Assembly: GCA_025617745.1 (NCBI GenBank)
Contig: CM046870.1
Coordinates: 25,215,501-25,279,500 of the forward strand
Direction: 5' to 3'
DNA: 64,000 bases
DNA from: Heliocidaris erythrogramma
Lineage: Eukaryota; Echinodermata; Echinoidea; Camarodonta; Echinometridae
Under the pieces are notes generated by a model. The model did not search any database. It had not been told where the DNA came from and was given only the letters and a program-made list of their open reading frames with translations. Every line of letters begins with the position of its first letter. Position 1 is the first letter of the stretch. Of this stretch, positions 53,505-64,000 are shown in pieces. Made by a program: the position numbers and the translations under genes.

Positions 53505-56500
53505 CTGATAGAAATGTAAACAAATCATACAGGTGTCATTTGTAGCAATGAAGATGGTGATGAGTCGGGGATTTCTATTTTGAAAAAGATCTGTTTAATA
53601 CATTTCATGAGAAATGTTTCCTTAACTACCTATTTATCTCTCTTTCATTGTCTTTCTGTGTCTCACTTCCTCCACCCCTCTCTCTCTTCATTCCTCCCTC
53701 CCTCTTCATTCCTCCCTCCCTCTTCATCTCTCCTTCTCTCTCTTTCTTCCTCCCCCTTCTCTACCATTCCTCTATCCTTATCTCTGCCTCTTTCTATCTC
53801 TCTGTCTTTTCTCACCGTTTAATTGCAAAGGATAATTAATGTCAATGAAAGGAATGATCAAACGATATGAACACCAAATAATTTGGTGAACAATCAGTTT
53901 GTTTGCTTAATAACAACTTGTTCTAAAGACAGAAACATATATTTTAGTTTTAAACTAGAATAAATGGGTCTATAGAGCATGTTAGTTGACAACTGGCTAA
54001 TGTATTTTTTAATGAATGTGGGCCTTGTGTTTCTATCCATAATTCGATGTGCATCTACCTCTGATCTTTGGAAGTTTTTAAAGTTATTTCGCCCATCAGC
54101 TAATTTCAGTAATGGTTATGCCATAAGCTTCTGGGGGTCAGTAACTCTAGCTGTACCTTTCTTCTCGTCGGATTCCACAAAGGCGAAACCATCAATGGTG
54201 TTGGCCTCCCTTCCCCACAGCCCCATCAGGTTTGGCCCCGCCCTGTGCTCGCCGCTCTTGTCAATGTCATGGCAACCGGCGCAGTGTTCTCTGAAGATTT
54301 CGCCTCCTTTCTCGGGATCACCCGGAGGAATGACGTCATCTTCGGCAGCCATGTCCAGTCGTTTATAGCCAACGTTATTTCTATACAAAAGAGAGGGAAA
54401 AGAAGGATGCCATTATTCCAACAATAGACCTAAGGTGCATATCCAGGATTTTGTAAAGGGGGCATATTTCCGAAAATAACACAACAAGGGGTATTTTTTG
54501 TGGTGTATTAAGGTTGCCAATTGTAATTTGCATTTCAAAAGCAGGCACGGACCGGTAGTGCCAATGCCCCCGCCCCCATATTCGCCACTGCTGACAGTTG
54601 TCTGCTGATATCACATCTAGGCCATGAGCTTATCACGAAATAATCACCCCATCACATTACAAAAATATGGAAACTTGACAAAATTGTCCATCGGGAAGGG
54701 CGTGTCAGACCCCCTGGAATTCGGCATTTCCTGCTAGACCCAACTTAGCATTCGTGTTCACAGATCAAGCTACTCATCCCAATATTACGGCAATAATTTT
54801 AATGAATGAAAACAGAATTATCAGCATGATCGTTTCTATGAAAAAAATGAGCTATTTAATACCATCTTACAAATAGAACTATATAACAACTATTTAAGTA
54901 CAAAAATGTAAATTTAGCTTACCAGTGTAAACAATATGCTGGATTCTATTTTCCGTGCGAGTGAGTATACATACGTCTCTTAATTTTCTAGCTGCAAGTC
55001 ATTGTGCATTTTATCATATTTGATTGAACTTTGCCATTTGTGACGCACTGACTTATATAAAAAATATTCCTATCGCCCCCCCCCCCCTCCGGAAAAAAGG
55101 AAGCTATTTAGAATAAGAGACTTAGACAGAGAAAACCTAATTTTGGGAATTAAAAAAAGCTCTGACTTACAAACCTTTTATAATGAAATCGAACAAAATT
55201 ACCTTTCGTATACCGAGGGAATGTTATAGGGATTTTGAGGATAACATTTTCCTTGAAGTGCAATAGAACAAACAAACAAAAATATCAACTTTATTTGTTA
55301 ACTCTTCCTTTATTGCATGTTTGTTTTACTTTCGATTTTTTCTCCAAAGAGGAGAACTTTCCTCATCGCCTTGATACATGCCTTGATTTATGGTAAGCAT
55401 GGAGACGACGAATATATCCATTCATCCCGATAACGTGCAAGAAGGTCAATTATGTGGGTTATGAATACTTTCGTTAATTTCGATCTCAATCACTGAAGTA
55501 TTTGCATGATTAGGATCTGAACGAATTTGCCAATGGATACAGTAGGCCTGTTCACAAAGTTATTCAAATTTATGGATGTTTCTTTCCTGGGGACCTAGTA
55601 TACTAACGAGGTATTCCATTAACCTGTTATTAATGAATGAACTACAATACTTGGAATCCAGTCTGCATACATTACTTGTTGCTATGTCTGACAAGCCTCT
55701 GACAAGCTATCCGGTTGTCAAGAACAACCTTTGTTTTAAAAGTATGCACACAATTTGAATATATTTGTGAACAGGTCTATTGCCCAAATTTGTTATTGGA
55801 GGATTTGAGGAGCTGCATATAGCATTCATCAATAGTACCCACAACTATTTCCTTTCGAAGTTGTTCAACCACATGCATGTAATATCAAGAGGGATCTGAA
55901 AATGAATTTAGGTGTTATTTAAGGATTTTAATCAGAAACCAATAATTTATCAAAATAATAATGCAAGAAAAATATGAGTAGACTAAAATACTCTTACTTT
56001 GCGATATCAGATGTCAATATGCATATCATGATTTAATCTGTCTATACATGTATATACCTGAATATGGCGTGGTGCATGTACGGGATGAAAGTATGGGGGG
56101 GGGGGGGGGGGAGGTATTAACATGAATGTATACATCATGTTAACAAAAGTGTAGTGGTCTCAAGTTATGTCCTTGTATTTTAAATTGCACAGTACTGCAT
56201 GCACCTATATCCTTTTCAATAAGTTTCAAATGCGATTCATGCATGGGTAATATAATTTATATATATGCACATGCTCAAGATAAGATTGCAGCAAAATCCT
56301 TGTGCGACTATTATACTTGAACTTTAAACTCCCGTATACATCGAAACAGAGCATTTAAAACCTGCTTTCGGCACGTAGGCAGTCGGCGGTCAACGTCCAT
56401 TTCATGTGTTCAGTGAACGTCAACGTTTGTTATTAATGAAGGAGAAGCCAAGGTTTATGTATCCGATGCCTGTCGTTATGCACGTAGAAAGGTACCCACG

Positions 56501-56567
56501 TTCATATGCCATAAATGCGAAGAAATATTGCATACTCTTATCATACATGACTTTGTACTTACCCCAT
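53350..56567 (-). CDS. Cytochrome c-like gene 1 (haem ligand Met80 replaced by Phe)
   Basis: A class I cytochrome c, normally an intermembrane-space electron carrier between complexes III and IV. Exons: 56563-56567 (ATGGG, inferred), 54157-54380, 53350-53504. Sequence marks: GDPEKGGEIFREHCAGCHDI (CXXCH haem attachment), GPNLMGLWGR, GFAFVESDEKKG, VIWGDKTIFDFLEKPHIPGT, then KFLFRELKGKSSEKANLVAY. The usual PGTKM has become PGTKF, so the axial Met80 is missing, and three residues before IPGT are absent. 127 residues with the tiny first exon, or 116 from an internal MAAEDD start. The intron after GAGAAGAAAG is the conserved animal CYCS intron. It may be a modified redox or non-redox paralogue. Neighbour of the similar gene at 59590. 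Confidence 0.85.
54157..54380 (-). CDS. Cytochrome c-like gene 1, haem-binding exon
   Basis: Acceptor ttgtatag|A, then NNVGYKRLDMAAEDDVIPPG and the CAGCH motif; donor AAAG|gtacag. If the tiny first exon is not used, the ATG at 54352 would start the protein. Confidence 0.9.
55540..55782. mobile_element. MITE, second copy of the 2301-2538 family
   Basis: Ends CAGTAGGCCTGTTCACAAAG and TTTGTGAACAGGTCTATTG. About 85-90% like the copy at 2301-2538 by eye. Confidence 0.75.
56563..56567 (-). CDS. Cytochrome c-like gene 1, candidate 5-nt first coding exon
   Basis: ATGGG|gtaagt has a perfect donor and the right phase (GG plus A gives Gly). Chosen because gene 2 has the same layout, with ATG plus two bases. 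Otherwise unproven. Confidence 0.45.
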
Positions 56568-57269
56568 AATGAGTTATCTCTTTGTGCATATACGGAGTGA
56601 AAAGGTCGTCGATTTTAGTACAGCTAGCTCGATCTCGCGCGTTTTTGTTTTCGTAGCACTGATAATGAGGTCGTCTGCTACTAGTTTTCAATGACTTCCT
56701 GTATTTTAGGTGAAAATGTCACCACACACTGCTATTTTTCGTTCTTCATGCTTCAATCTGGAAATCGTACCTCAAAATACAATTCTCTTGTCGGTGTTGA
56801 ACAAAAAAATGCGACTACTACCTGAACTTTACTTCATCTAACTGAGCTATATGCGAATATGTACTGTAGTGTAGATACATATCGGAAGGAGTTATTTGTG
56901 AGGGTACCTGCGTTCTCAGAAGAAAGCATTTCCGAGGGTATAGCTTTTTTAAAAATAGGTACCCGGTAATATCGTGAGAGCTAGGATCAAGGTATTGTGA
57001 GGTGGCTTTGGCGTACGTGAGGTTAGGGTAAAGGTCGGGGCGGCGCGGGGGCTTGGGGGGGGGGGGGTTTATACGGGGAATTCCAATCATGGAGCGAGGT
57101 GGGAGAAGAACGGGTTGAAGGTGACAGTTTGCTCTTCTGCAAAAATGTGATATTGTGCTTTTAGCGTTTCATTGTCAGCTAAACAATATTGGACGGCGTC
57201 GGCCAAGGTCAGGGAGATTTCCCCTCCCAACCCCATCTTCTTCAGTGTTAACGCGTCTCTCTCTCTCTC

Positions 57270-57363
57270 TCTCTCCCCCTCCCTCCCCCCCCCCCCTCTC
57301 CCCCCCCCCCTCTCCCCTCTCACGGCTCCCCACTTCCTCTCTGTCTCTCCCCCTCTCTCTCTC

Positions 57364-57402
<39 letters not shown>
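57270..57402. repeat. CT/C-run and (ATC)n tract
   Basis: A pyrimidine tract at 57255-57365 is followed by about 13 ATC units (57366-57402). Confidence 0.85.
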
Positions 57403-57403
<1 letters not shown>

Positions 57404-59012
57404 ATCCCCCTTTTCACTCTATTCAGGCCCGCTACTATTTCCCCTCTCACTGGCCCCCTCTCCTTTATTACCCTTTCATTCCGCTGTAGGAATATTTGAT
57501 ATGTATATATATGATACTTCTATTACAATTACCACCTACCTCTAACAAGAACACTCTTTGCACAAAACACCTATGTTTTTCAGGTTCCATGTATTGGAAC
57601 TCTTTAGATAAAGAAATTGAAGAATACCCTAGTCTTAACAATTTTAAAAGTAAACTTTAAAAAATATCTGCTCAGCCTATACCCCCTTCAAACAGGTCAA
57701 GCCTAATACCAAATAAAAATTGAACATTCACCCTTTTCATGCTTTCCTGTGAACAAGTGCCTAACGACCATGTTTTTGCTCCTGCTCCCAACCTCTTTTC
57801 CCTTCCATTTCCCGTCTTCTCACTCTTCCTCTTTGTTTTCTTAGAAATCTATGTTGGCATACAGTGAATTTTTCTGAATTTTTATGTATTAAACTTTCCC
57901 CACTATTTATCCAATTATTATAACTTTGACCAAAATTCTTTAACGTATTTAAGTCTTTGAGGCATGCTTCTTACAAGCATTGCTTTCTTAGCATGCCCCC
58001 CCCCTCCGTTTCATTGTATATGTTAGCTCAATAATGATCCGATTGTACTATTTTTTGTACTCTTCTTAGTACCCTTTATATTTGTATGTTAGTTTGATAT
58101 ACTAAACTTATTACATTGTTTAATGTTTAATGATTTGATCGATATGTATCATGTATAATTATTTTGAAACGGAAAATAATTCAAATCAAATCATATCAAT
58201 CTTCCATTCTCCCCTCTATCATTACAGTCTAAATAAAATATTAAGGAGACACATAATACAAAATATATACCGAAGTGTATCCATTCATAGCCGTGTTTGA
58301 CTACTTTTTATTTTTCCTATTCATAAAGATTTAGTATAACGGTTATAACCCTTCACTATATGCCATATTTCAATTGGACCTCTGATTTGAAAGGAGACAA
58401 AAAATGATGATAAGTAATACAACACTGATATTAATGATACACAAGAACTAAATTACTACAGGTAGACCTACCCCTTTCAACCACAAATTGTGAGATGCAA
58501 TATAGAATAGCAGGGGCGTCGTTTAAGAAGGGGGTGTAGAGTGCCACACCTCTCCCCCCCCCCCCCTTATCGGCAAATTTGAAAATATGATGGCTTTTAG
58601 GGCTTGTTGGAAATCTTGAACTAAGTTATAGCCAAATATATCGGACGAACACCCCACCCCCTCCCCTTCAAAATGGTCTTACGATGCCCTTGTAAAAAGG
58701 GGACACAGTAGTCAATATTTCATTGCTGTCTAAAATTTAGAATAAATGCAAAAGTGTAAGACATTAAATATTAAAAGAACTCAATATCTTGTTTCGTACA
58801 CGACCAACAATGTTATGACGTGTAGCATCATCACGTATAGGCCATAGAGTTCTATAATCACCATCTATTTCAAGATATCTGGTATGCACAAGATTAAGAA
58901 AATATGTAAGACTTGATGGTTTCAAAGTGTAATTCCCATTGCATATGAGGCACAGTTTGCTTACCTCTAGGACTGCGTCAGCGATTTGCATGGTCTTTGA
59001 CGCGCCCTAAAG

Positions 59013-59418
59013 CCCGGCTTACGCGAGGCGATTACTCTATTGTTCTATTCAATAGTATGCTCGAAACTTGTTTTTAAGCGGAGCAGAAACAAGTTTTAAG
59101 CGCATCTCTAGCGTAGCATAACTATACACAAACCCAATTAATGAGAAGAGAGATAGAGAAAGGACAAAAAGCGTTTAGTTTTGCAGGCTAGAGATGCCAA
59201 TCATTCCCGGCAGTGGCGGCACCAGGATTTTGAAAGTGGGGGGGGGGGGGGGGGGGGCAAATGGGGGCAAAAGAAAATGTTGGGGGGGGGGCAAGGGCGG
59301 ACAAAAAAAATTTCCACCCTTTTATTTTTTTTCACTCCGAAAATTATTATTATGCAAATGCCCCCCCCCCCCCCCCCTTGGTGCCGCCTTGGTGAACTAA
59401 CGCCTCGTGTAAGCCGGG
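59013..59418. mobile_element. 406-bp MITE
   Basis: CCCGGCTTACGCGAGGCG and CGCCTCGTGTAAGCCGGG ends. The interior has a G run and C run flanked by GGCGGCACCAGG-type and GGTGCCGCC sequence, giving a second foldback (59212-59390). Confidence 0.8.
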
Positions 59419-59589
59419 ATTAAGAGAGTGATATTGTACAATAAGTGAAAGCAAAAATAATGAACAATGCAAACATCACGTGGGGCTAATGGCGCAAACA
59501 CTAATGTCTTAATAGGCTTGATTAGTATAGGTGATGGCACAATCGGACCGACGCATATTGTGCAACGGGTATTAGATGTTGAACCATCA

Positions 59590-59741
59590 TCAATTTGGCG
59601 GGGCTGACGCTATCTTGAGGTATGCAAGAAGATCGGCTCGTTTCTGTTGGTTTCTATGCAAAGCCCGGAAGAACATCCTTGTACCAGGTATATGACCACG
59701 CTCAAAGTATTTCCACAAGCTCCTGTCATTCCAGATGATAC
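59590..59741 (-). CDS. Cytochrome c-like gene 2, last exon
   Basis: Acceptor ataaag|GT; encodes GIIWNDRSLWKYFERGHIPG, TRMFFRALHRNQQKRADLLA and YLKIASAPPN, then TGA. Confidence 0.92.
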
Positions 59742-62374
59742 CTTTATAGGGATGAGGTAAAGACGGATGAGTTTTTAGTGAGTGTCTTTACAACAGCTAG
59801 TCACAAATAAATTCATACGGGGGTAGTATTGATTGCAGAAGCAAATTATGTTCCTCAGAAATGTAGGGTAATAATTAAAATATTTGCTGGAATGAATGGG
59901 AATATGTAGGAATCGAGAATAGGAATTTTAAAGTAATTGATTGAAATAACTAGAATCGAACAAGTCATCATGTTGCACAGAAATCTACACTACATTAATA
60001 ATTAGAAATAAGATTGTATTGATGTCGAAGAGGCGGAAGTTGCAAAATCAGATTGATATATCAGAGATGGTTATCTATAAACATAATGTACAATTCATAA
60101 TCATTATTCATATATGAAAATAAATACATCAGTTGAAGAAGAGAAAATTAAACTGCGTACTAATAATTATTACAATTCATGAAAAGAATATTCGGACACT
60201 GCAGAAATACTTAAAAATGATGAAAAGGATTGCAAAAAAGACAGTATTCACAAGAAATTAATCTCCCTGATAAATTAATATTATGGTAGTAATATATAGA
60301 TTCCATTACCCCAAGGCAACTTCCAATTTAATTCTGAATTCTTTCACAAATACTGGGCCACGAATCTGGAATGATCTTAATGTTACTCTTGTTTCATGCC
60401 CAACTATTTCTTCGTTCAAAGCTAAACTTAAAAAGATTATTATTGATACCTATGCTTAATATACCAAATTCATTTTATGATAGTTTACGGCTGTAAATTA
60501 TTCTGCACTTCTCTCTTTCTCTTTTCTTTCTTGTATGTGTGTGTGTGTATATGATGAATTAATATATTTTTAATTTGAATGTAATGTGTATCATCTGACA
60601 TGTACATGTAATGCCATATTTTGGAGGCTTCTTAAATCAAGTGTATACTTTTTGTTGCCCTCCTTTTCTTGTTCAAATATGATTATTTATATGAATGTAC
60701 ATCTGATGTTTTATTTTGATGTTCAAGAATAAAACTGATTTGAATTGAATTGAATGGTTACAGAAGCGAAATGTGGAAAAACAAAAATAGATACATTAAC
60801 TAAATAAGAAGCTGGAATATTTAATTTCAAAATTAGCAATCTGATATAATCAAAGATAGGTGTATAAATGAAGATAGGAAAATTAGGAGTTTAACATCTC
60901 CAATGAAATGAACAAATAATTCATTATTACTGCTCAATAAAGAATAAATGGTCATTAGAGAGCCCTCGTAAAACACAATGCAAATTACAAACAAATCATG
61001 AATATTTATTTATTTATTTCTGCATGGTTCATCACATTACATAATGTAATCATGATGAGAATAATCAAATAAAAGTAGTAGACTTAGAAAGTAGTTACGA
61101 TCATAATACATTTACAGTTGTAAATACAGAAGAATGTTATATTCTTTCTGAAAGAAAAAGAATACAAAAATATTAAGAGAGTTCACAGATATATATATAT
61201 ATATATATAACAAGTAGAACACAGTAGAAATGCATTGATTGCCAACTGAAATTTATTAAATCCGAATTTTCGGGGGCCTCCCCCTTCTTCAGGGATATAA
61301 ACTAACAATGCAAGATTATACAAATCATTGTTAGTTTATATCCCTGAAGAAGGGAGGCCCCCGAAAATTCGGATTTAATAAATTTCAGTTGGCAATCAAT
61401 GCATTTCTACTGTGTTCTACTTGTTTAATAATTTTGCCAATACGTGGACTGTAATCATCATACATATAATATATACACAGTATATAATTTACATATATAT
61501 ATATATATATATATTACAAAAGAGGTAAATGAAAATAAAAAGATATGATTGAGAAGGAGTAGCCCTTATGTAGGGTAATTCATCGATGTATGAGTACTAC
61601 AAATCTACAATGATTGAATTCAAAGAGATTAATCATTCATACATATCGCACATTAAGGATTAGGACAGCACAACGCAATTCAGCAGTAGGACCGTGAGGT
61701 AGAACGCACATACCTTTCTTTTCATCTGATTCAGCGAACTTGTAGCCGGTGAGAGTACCCGCCTGGCGGCCCCAGACCCCCGATAGGTTTGGTCCCGATC
61801 GCTGGCTGCCACTGGAGTCGACGGAATGACAAGAAGCGCAGATTTCTGCATAGAGTATCTTCCCTTTCTCGGGATCTCCGCCAGGGAGGGTCCATGTCTT
61901 GTTATCCTCAACACTGCAGAGAGTTATACACAATACTATCAATCTTATAATTTGAGGCTATACAGTCCATTCAAAGTTTTCGTTGCCTTTGTGAGGTTTT
62001 ATTTCTGATTATTTTATTTATTTTATATTATGAATTATGTTATATACATGTCTACGGAGTGTCATCAGACAGGACTTCTATATAGAGTATAATATAAATC
62101 ATTATAATCAAATTAAAAAAAGGAAAGGTCGAACTTACCTCATACTTTGTAATAGTTATTTGGTTCTAGATCACAAAATAGGAAAACACCTCGAAGTCTG
62201 CTCTACAGACATATTTTCAACCTTTTGCCAAAATTTCAAAAAGGAGGACAGCTCTGGGGAACTTTGACTTACAGTAAGTAAGCTACGCACCCATTATTCT
62301 CCCATTTCCTTTCACATTGTAGTTATTTCCACGAGAGTTGCAAAAGCTTTTGTATATGTTATTTTCTTCCACTT

Positions 62375-62410
<36 letters not shown>

Positions 62411-62669
62411 GGGGGGGGGGGGTGTATGTTTATATACATACCTATATATACATACATACATACACATACATAATAAAATCGGCAAGAAGAAACTTATCCA
62501 TGAATATATTCCACTATACTCTTGGATCTACGTTTACAATTACCAACAAGTTTTAGCCAAAATGGAAGTCTTCAGACTGACAGAAACAACTCAATGCCAG
62601 ATTTTAACAGTATGCACTTCATTAAATCATTATAACTAATTCAAAAGGAAAAGTCGAATCTTACCTCAT
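59590..62669 (-). CDS. Cytochrome c-like gene 2 (Met80 kept)
   Basis: Paralogue of the 53.3-kb gene. Exons: ATGAG at 62139-62143 or 62665-62669, then 61714-61913 and 59590-59741. Joined protein of 118 residues starts MSVEDNKTWTLPGGDPEKGK. It has ICASCHSVDSSGSQRSGPNL (CXXCH), GVWGRQAGTLTGYKF, then GIIWNDRSLWKYFERGHIPG and TRMFFRALHRNQQKRADLLA. PGTRM keeps the axial Met, but as in gene 1 three residues before IPGT are missing, and the invariant Lys-rich tail differs. It is clearly diverged from normal cytochrome c and may have a tissue-specific or reduced role. Confidence 0.88.
61210..61424. repeat. Long near-perfect hairpin
   Basis: Arms 61210-61310 and 61326-61424 with a 15-nt loop. They pair over about 99 bp with only a two-base C bulge (CCTCCCCCTTC versus CCTCCCTTC). 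An AT run lies outside. Located in the cytochrome c-like gene 2 intron. Confidence 0.92.
61714..61913 (-). CDS. Cytochrome c-like gene 2, haem-binding exon
   Basis: Acceptor ctctctgcag|T, encodes VEDNKTWTLPGGDPEKGKIL, the CASCH motif and GYKFAESDEKK; donor AAAG|gtatgt. Confidence 0.92.
62139..62143 (-). CDS. Cytochrome c-like gene 2, 5-nt first exon, proximal copy
   Basis: ATGAG|gtaagt; AG plus T gives Ser, so the protein begins M-S-VEDN. The surrounding 100 bp is duplicated at 62640-62740. Confidence 0.6.
62378..62475. repeat. AT/GT microsatellite with G run
   Basis: (TA)n, (TG)n, a run of about 12 G and (TACA)n in sequence. Confidence 0.85.
62665..62669 (-). CDS. Cytochrome c-like gene 2, 5-nt first exon, distal copy
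   Basis: ATGAG|gtaaga in a second copy of the same block (CACAAAATAGGAAACCGCCT, CGAAGTCTGCTCTGC). Would give the same protein from another promoter. Confidence 0.5.
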
Positions 62670-62740
62670 ACTTATAGTTACCTAGGTACTACATCACAAA
62701 ATAGGAAACCGCCTCGAAGTCTGCTCTGCAATATTTTTCT

Positions 62741-64000
62741 TTTATACATATAAGTGTTCATGTTGTAGTAGCATGAGAGGCCCTATATCTGACTTATTTC
62801 CTATTTAATTACCGTTTCCGCTCAGTATTCTTTTACGTGGTACCCGCACTTTCCCAATAAACTATTTCTTTGTGGGAGGGATCTACATCACGCTAACCGA
62901 CAGTACATCAATCATTGTCAGTCTTTTTATTTTTTATTTTTATTTTTTTTAGGGGGGGGGGGGCATGAACATGATGAAAGGGTTAGTCATTCATTGCTCT
63001 CTCATACAAAATGATATTGATATATTCCATAACCGTAATAACTTTGACCAGCTTTAGTAATGCGTATACATCTATACAAGATGTTGATATTGACTCTTAT
63101 TCTCATCACCTTACACTACTTGTACATAATTTGATAATGTATTATTATGAAACAGCATTCTAGTTGATCCGTTATGGCATAAGTTTGTTTGTTACTGATG
63201 CTGTACTTACGATATATATTGTTCTGATTTTGGTGATGTGTCGCTATTGAAAGATATGTCAATAAAGTTCAATGAATAAAGACACACACACACACTCTCA
63301 CCATACTATCTTTGGGTTTTCCCACCGTCTCTTCAAATATAAAACCTTTTCAACAACTATAGTAAGCAAAGTCACAAGCTACACACAGGTGTCTGTCTGT
63401 CTCATGGTCTATTCCAATATACAAACATAATTTATTGCGATAAGGTCGTGTACAAATACATTTACAAAGAGGCAAATATAAATCATTTTGTCTTGAATTT
63501 TTATCGTTTAATAATTTAATTTCATTGTTTGTGGGTATTTTTGTATCACGGTAAGGTTTCTTTTTCCCCTTTCAGTTTGTTTTAGTATGCAACCTGGTTT
63601 ATAAATTTCTTTAGTTCATAAGCTTGATATCTTGGAGTGATGATCTATTTCTATTTTTAGCGCTCATTTAACTTTAATTTGCAGTACATTTAACATCTTT
63701 TAAAGAATGATGATAATAATTATGGTTATGAGTTTTACGCATGAGGGAAGGAAAATAATGGTACTCTCGTTTGCTTGCATCAGTCTTTTCACTTAGGAAG
63801 CATTCCTACCATTTTGCACCATCCACATGCATGCATGTAGGGCAATGGCAAAAACAGTCACATTAACTTTTGGCAATCCTTGGTAATTAGAGTGGCAATG
63901 TCGAGTAATGTCTTGCCAAACAAGTGTTACAAATAAAACTTTAGCTCATTGAAATTCATTGACGAACATTTTCCGTAAACTTTGTGGCATTGAGGGGCTA
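62741..64000. other. Right-hand region without recognised gene
   Basis: AT-rich, with a (CA) run at about 63283-63294 and a G run at 62954-62963. I see no coding exon or RNA gene that I can support. Confidence 0.6.

Noticed and set aside
58965-58991. Exon MQIADAVLE with donor GAG|gtaagc next to a MITE
   Set aside because: Only nine codons, no partner exon found, and phase 0 does not fit the cytochrome c-like acceptor (it would read AAA TAA).

Overview
The window is animal nuclear DNA, most likely from a marine invertebrate deuterostome. An echinoid sea urchin is my best guess; this is inference, not proof. The genes are cut into many short exons (37-240 nt) with clean GT/AG borders. The proteins are metazoan-like, and the introns are packed with small foldback and inverted-repeat elements, minisatellites and runs of G, GA, CTC and GAT.

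Left part (1-10339, minus strand): translation elongation factor 1-beta (eEF1B alpha). Six coding exons are visible, from the ATG at 10339 to 1634. The final exon, about 28 residues by comparison with human, lies beyond position 1. Intron 1 carries a separate, unrecognised first-exon-like sequence at 9473-9553.

Centre (10682-50273, plus strand): a complete POLR1B gene, the second-largest subunit of RNA polymerase I, in 26 coding exons and 1142 codons. It starts 342 bp from the eEF1B start, head to head, so a translation factor and the rRNA polymerase subunit probably share one divergent promoter, which contains a CACGTG E-box. Its introns hold the most unusual DNA. Intron 1 has a hAT-like element with an 8-bp target duplication, an 819-bp tandem duplication with perfect palindromes, and two hairpins with compensatory changes. 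Intron 2 has an array of 14 tRNA-Thr(AGU)-like sequences at about 262-bp spacing, each with A box, B box and T-run. Intron 4 is about two-thirds a 63-bp minisatellite in which every unit is a copy of the intron's own 3' splice junction plus 18 nt of exon 5, giving roughly 35 decoy acceptors ahead of the true one.

Right part (53350-62669, minus strand): two divergent cytochrome c paralogues in tandem. They share the same intron positions, including a start exon that is only ATG plus two bases. The left one has Phe where the haem ligand Met80 belongs; the right one keeps Met but has two candidate first exons. A near-perfect 100-bp-arm hairpin sits in the right gene's intron. The last 1.3 kb shows no gene.

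Functionally, eEF1B and POLR1B are both growth and ribosome genes, so a shared promoter makes sense. The cytochrome c pair is a separate local duplication.
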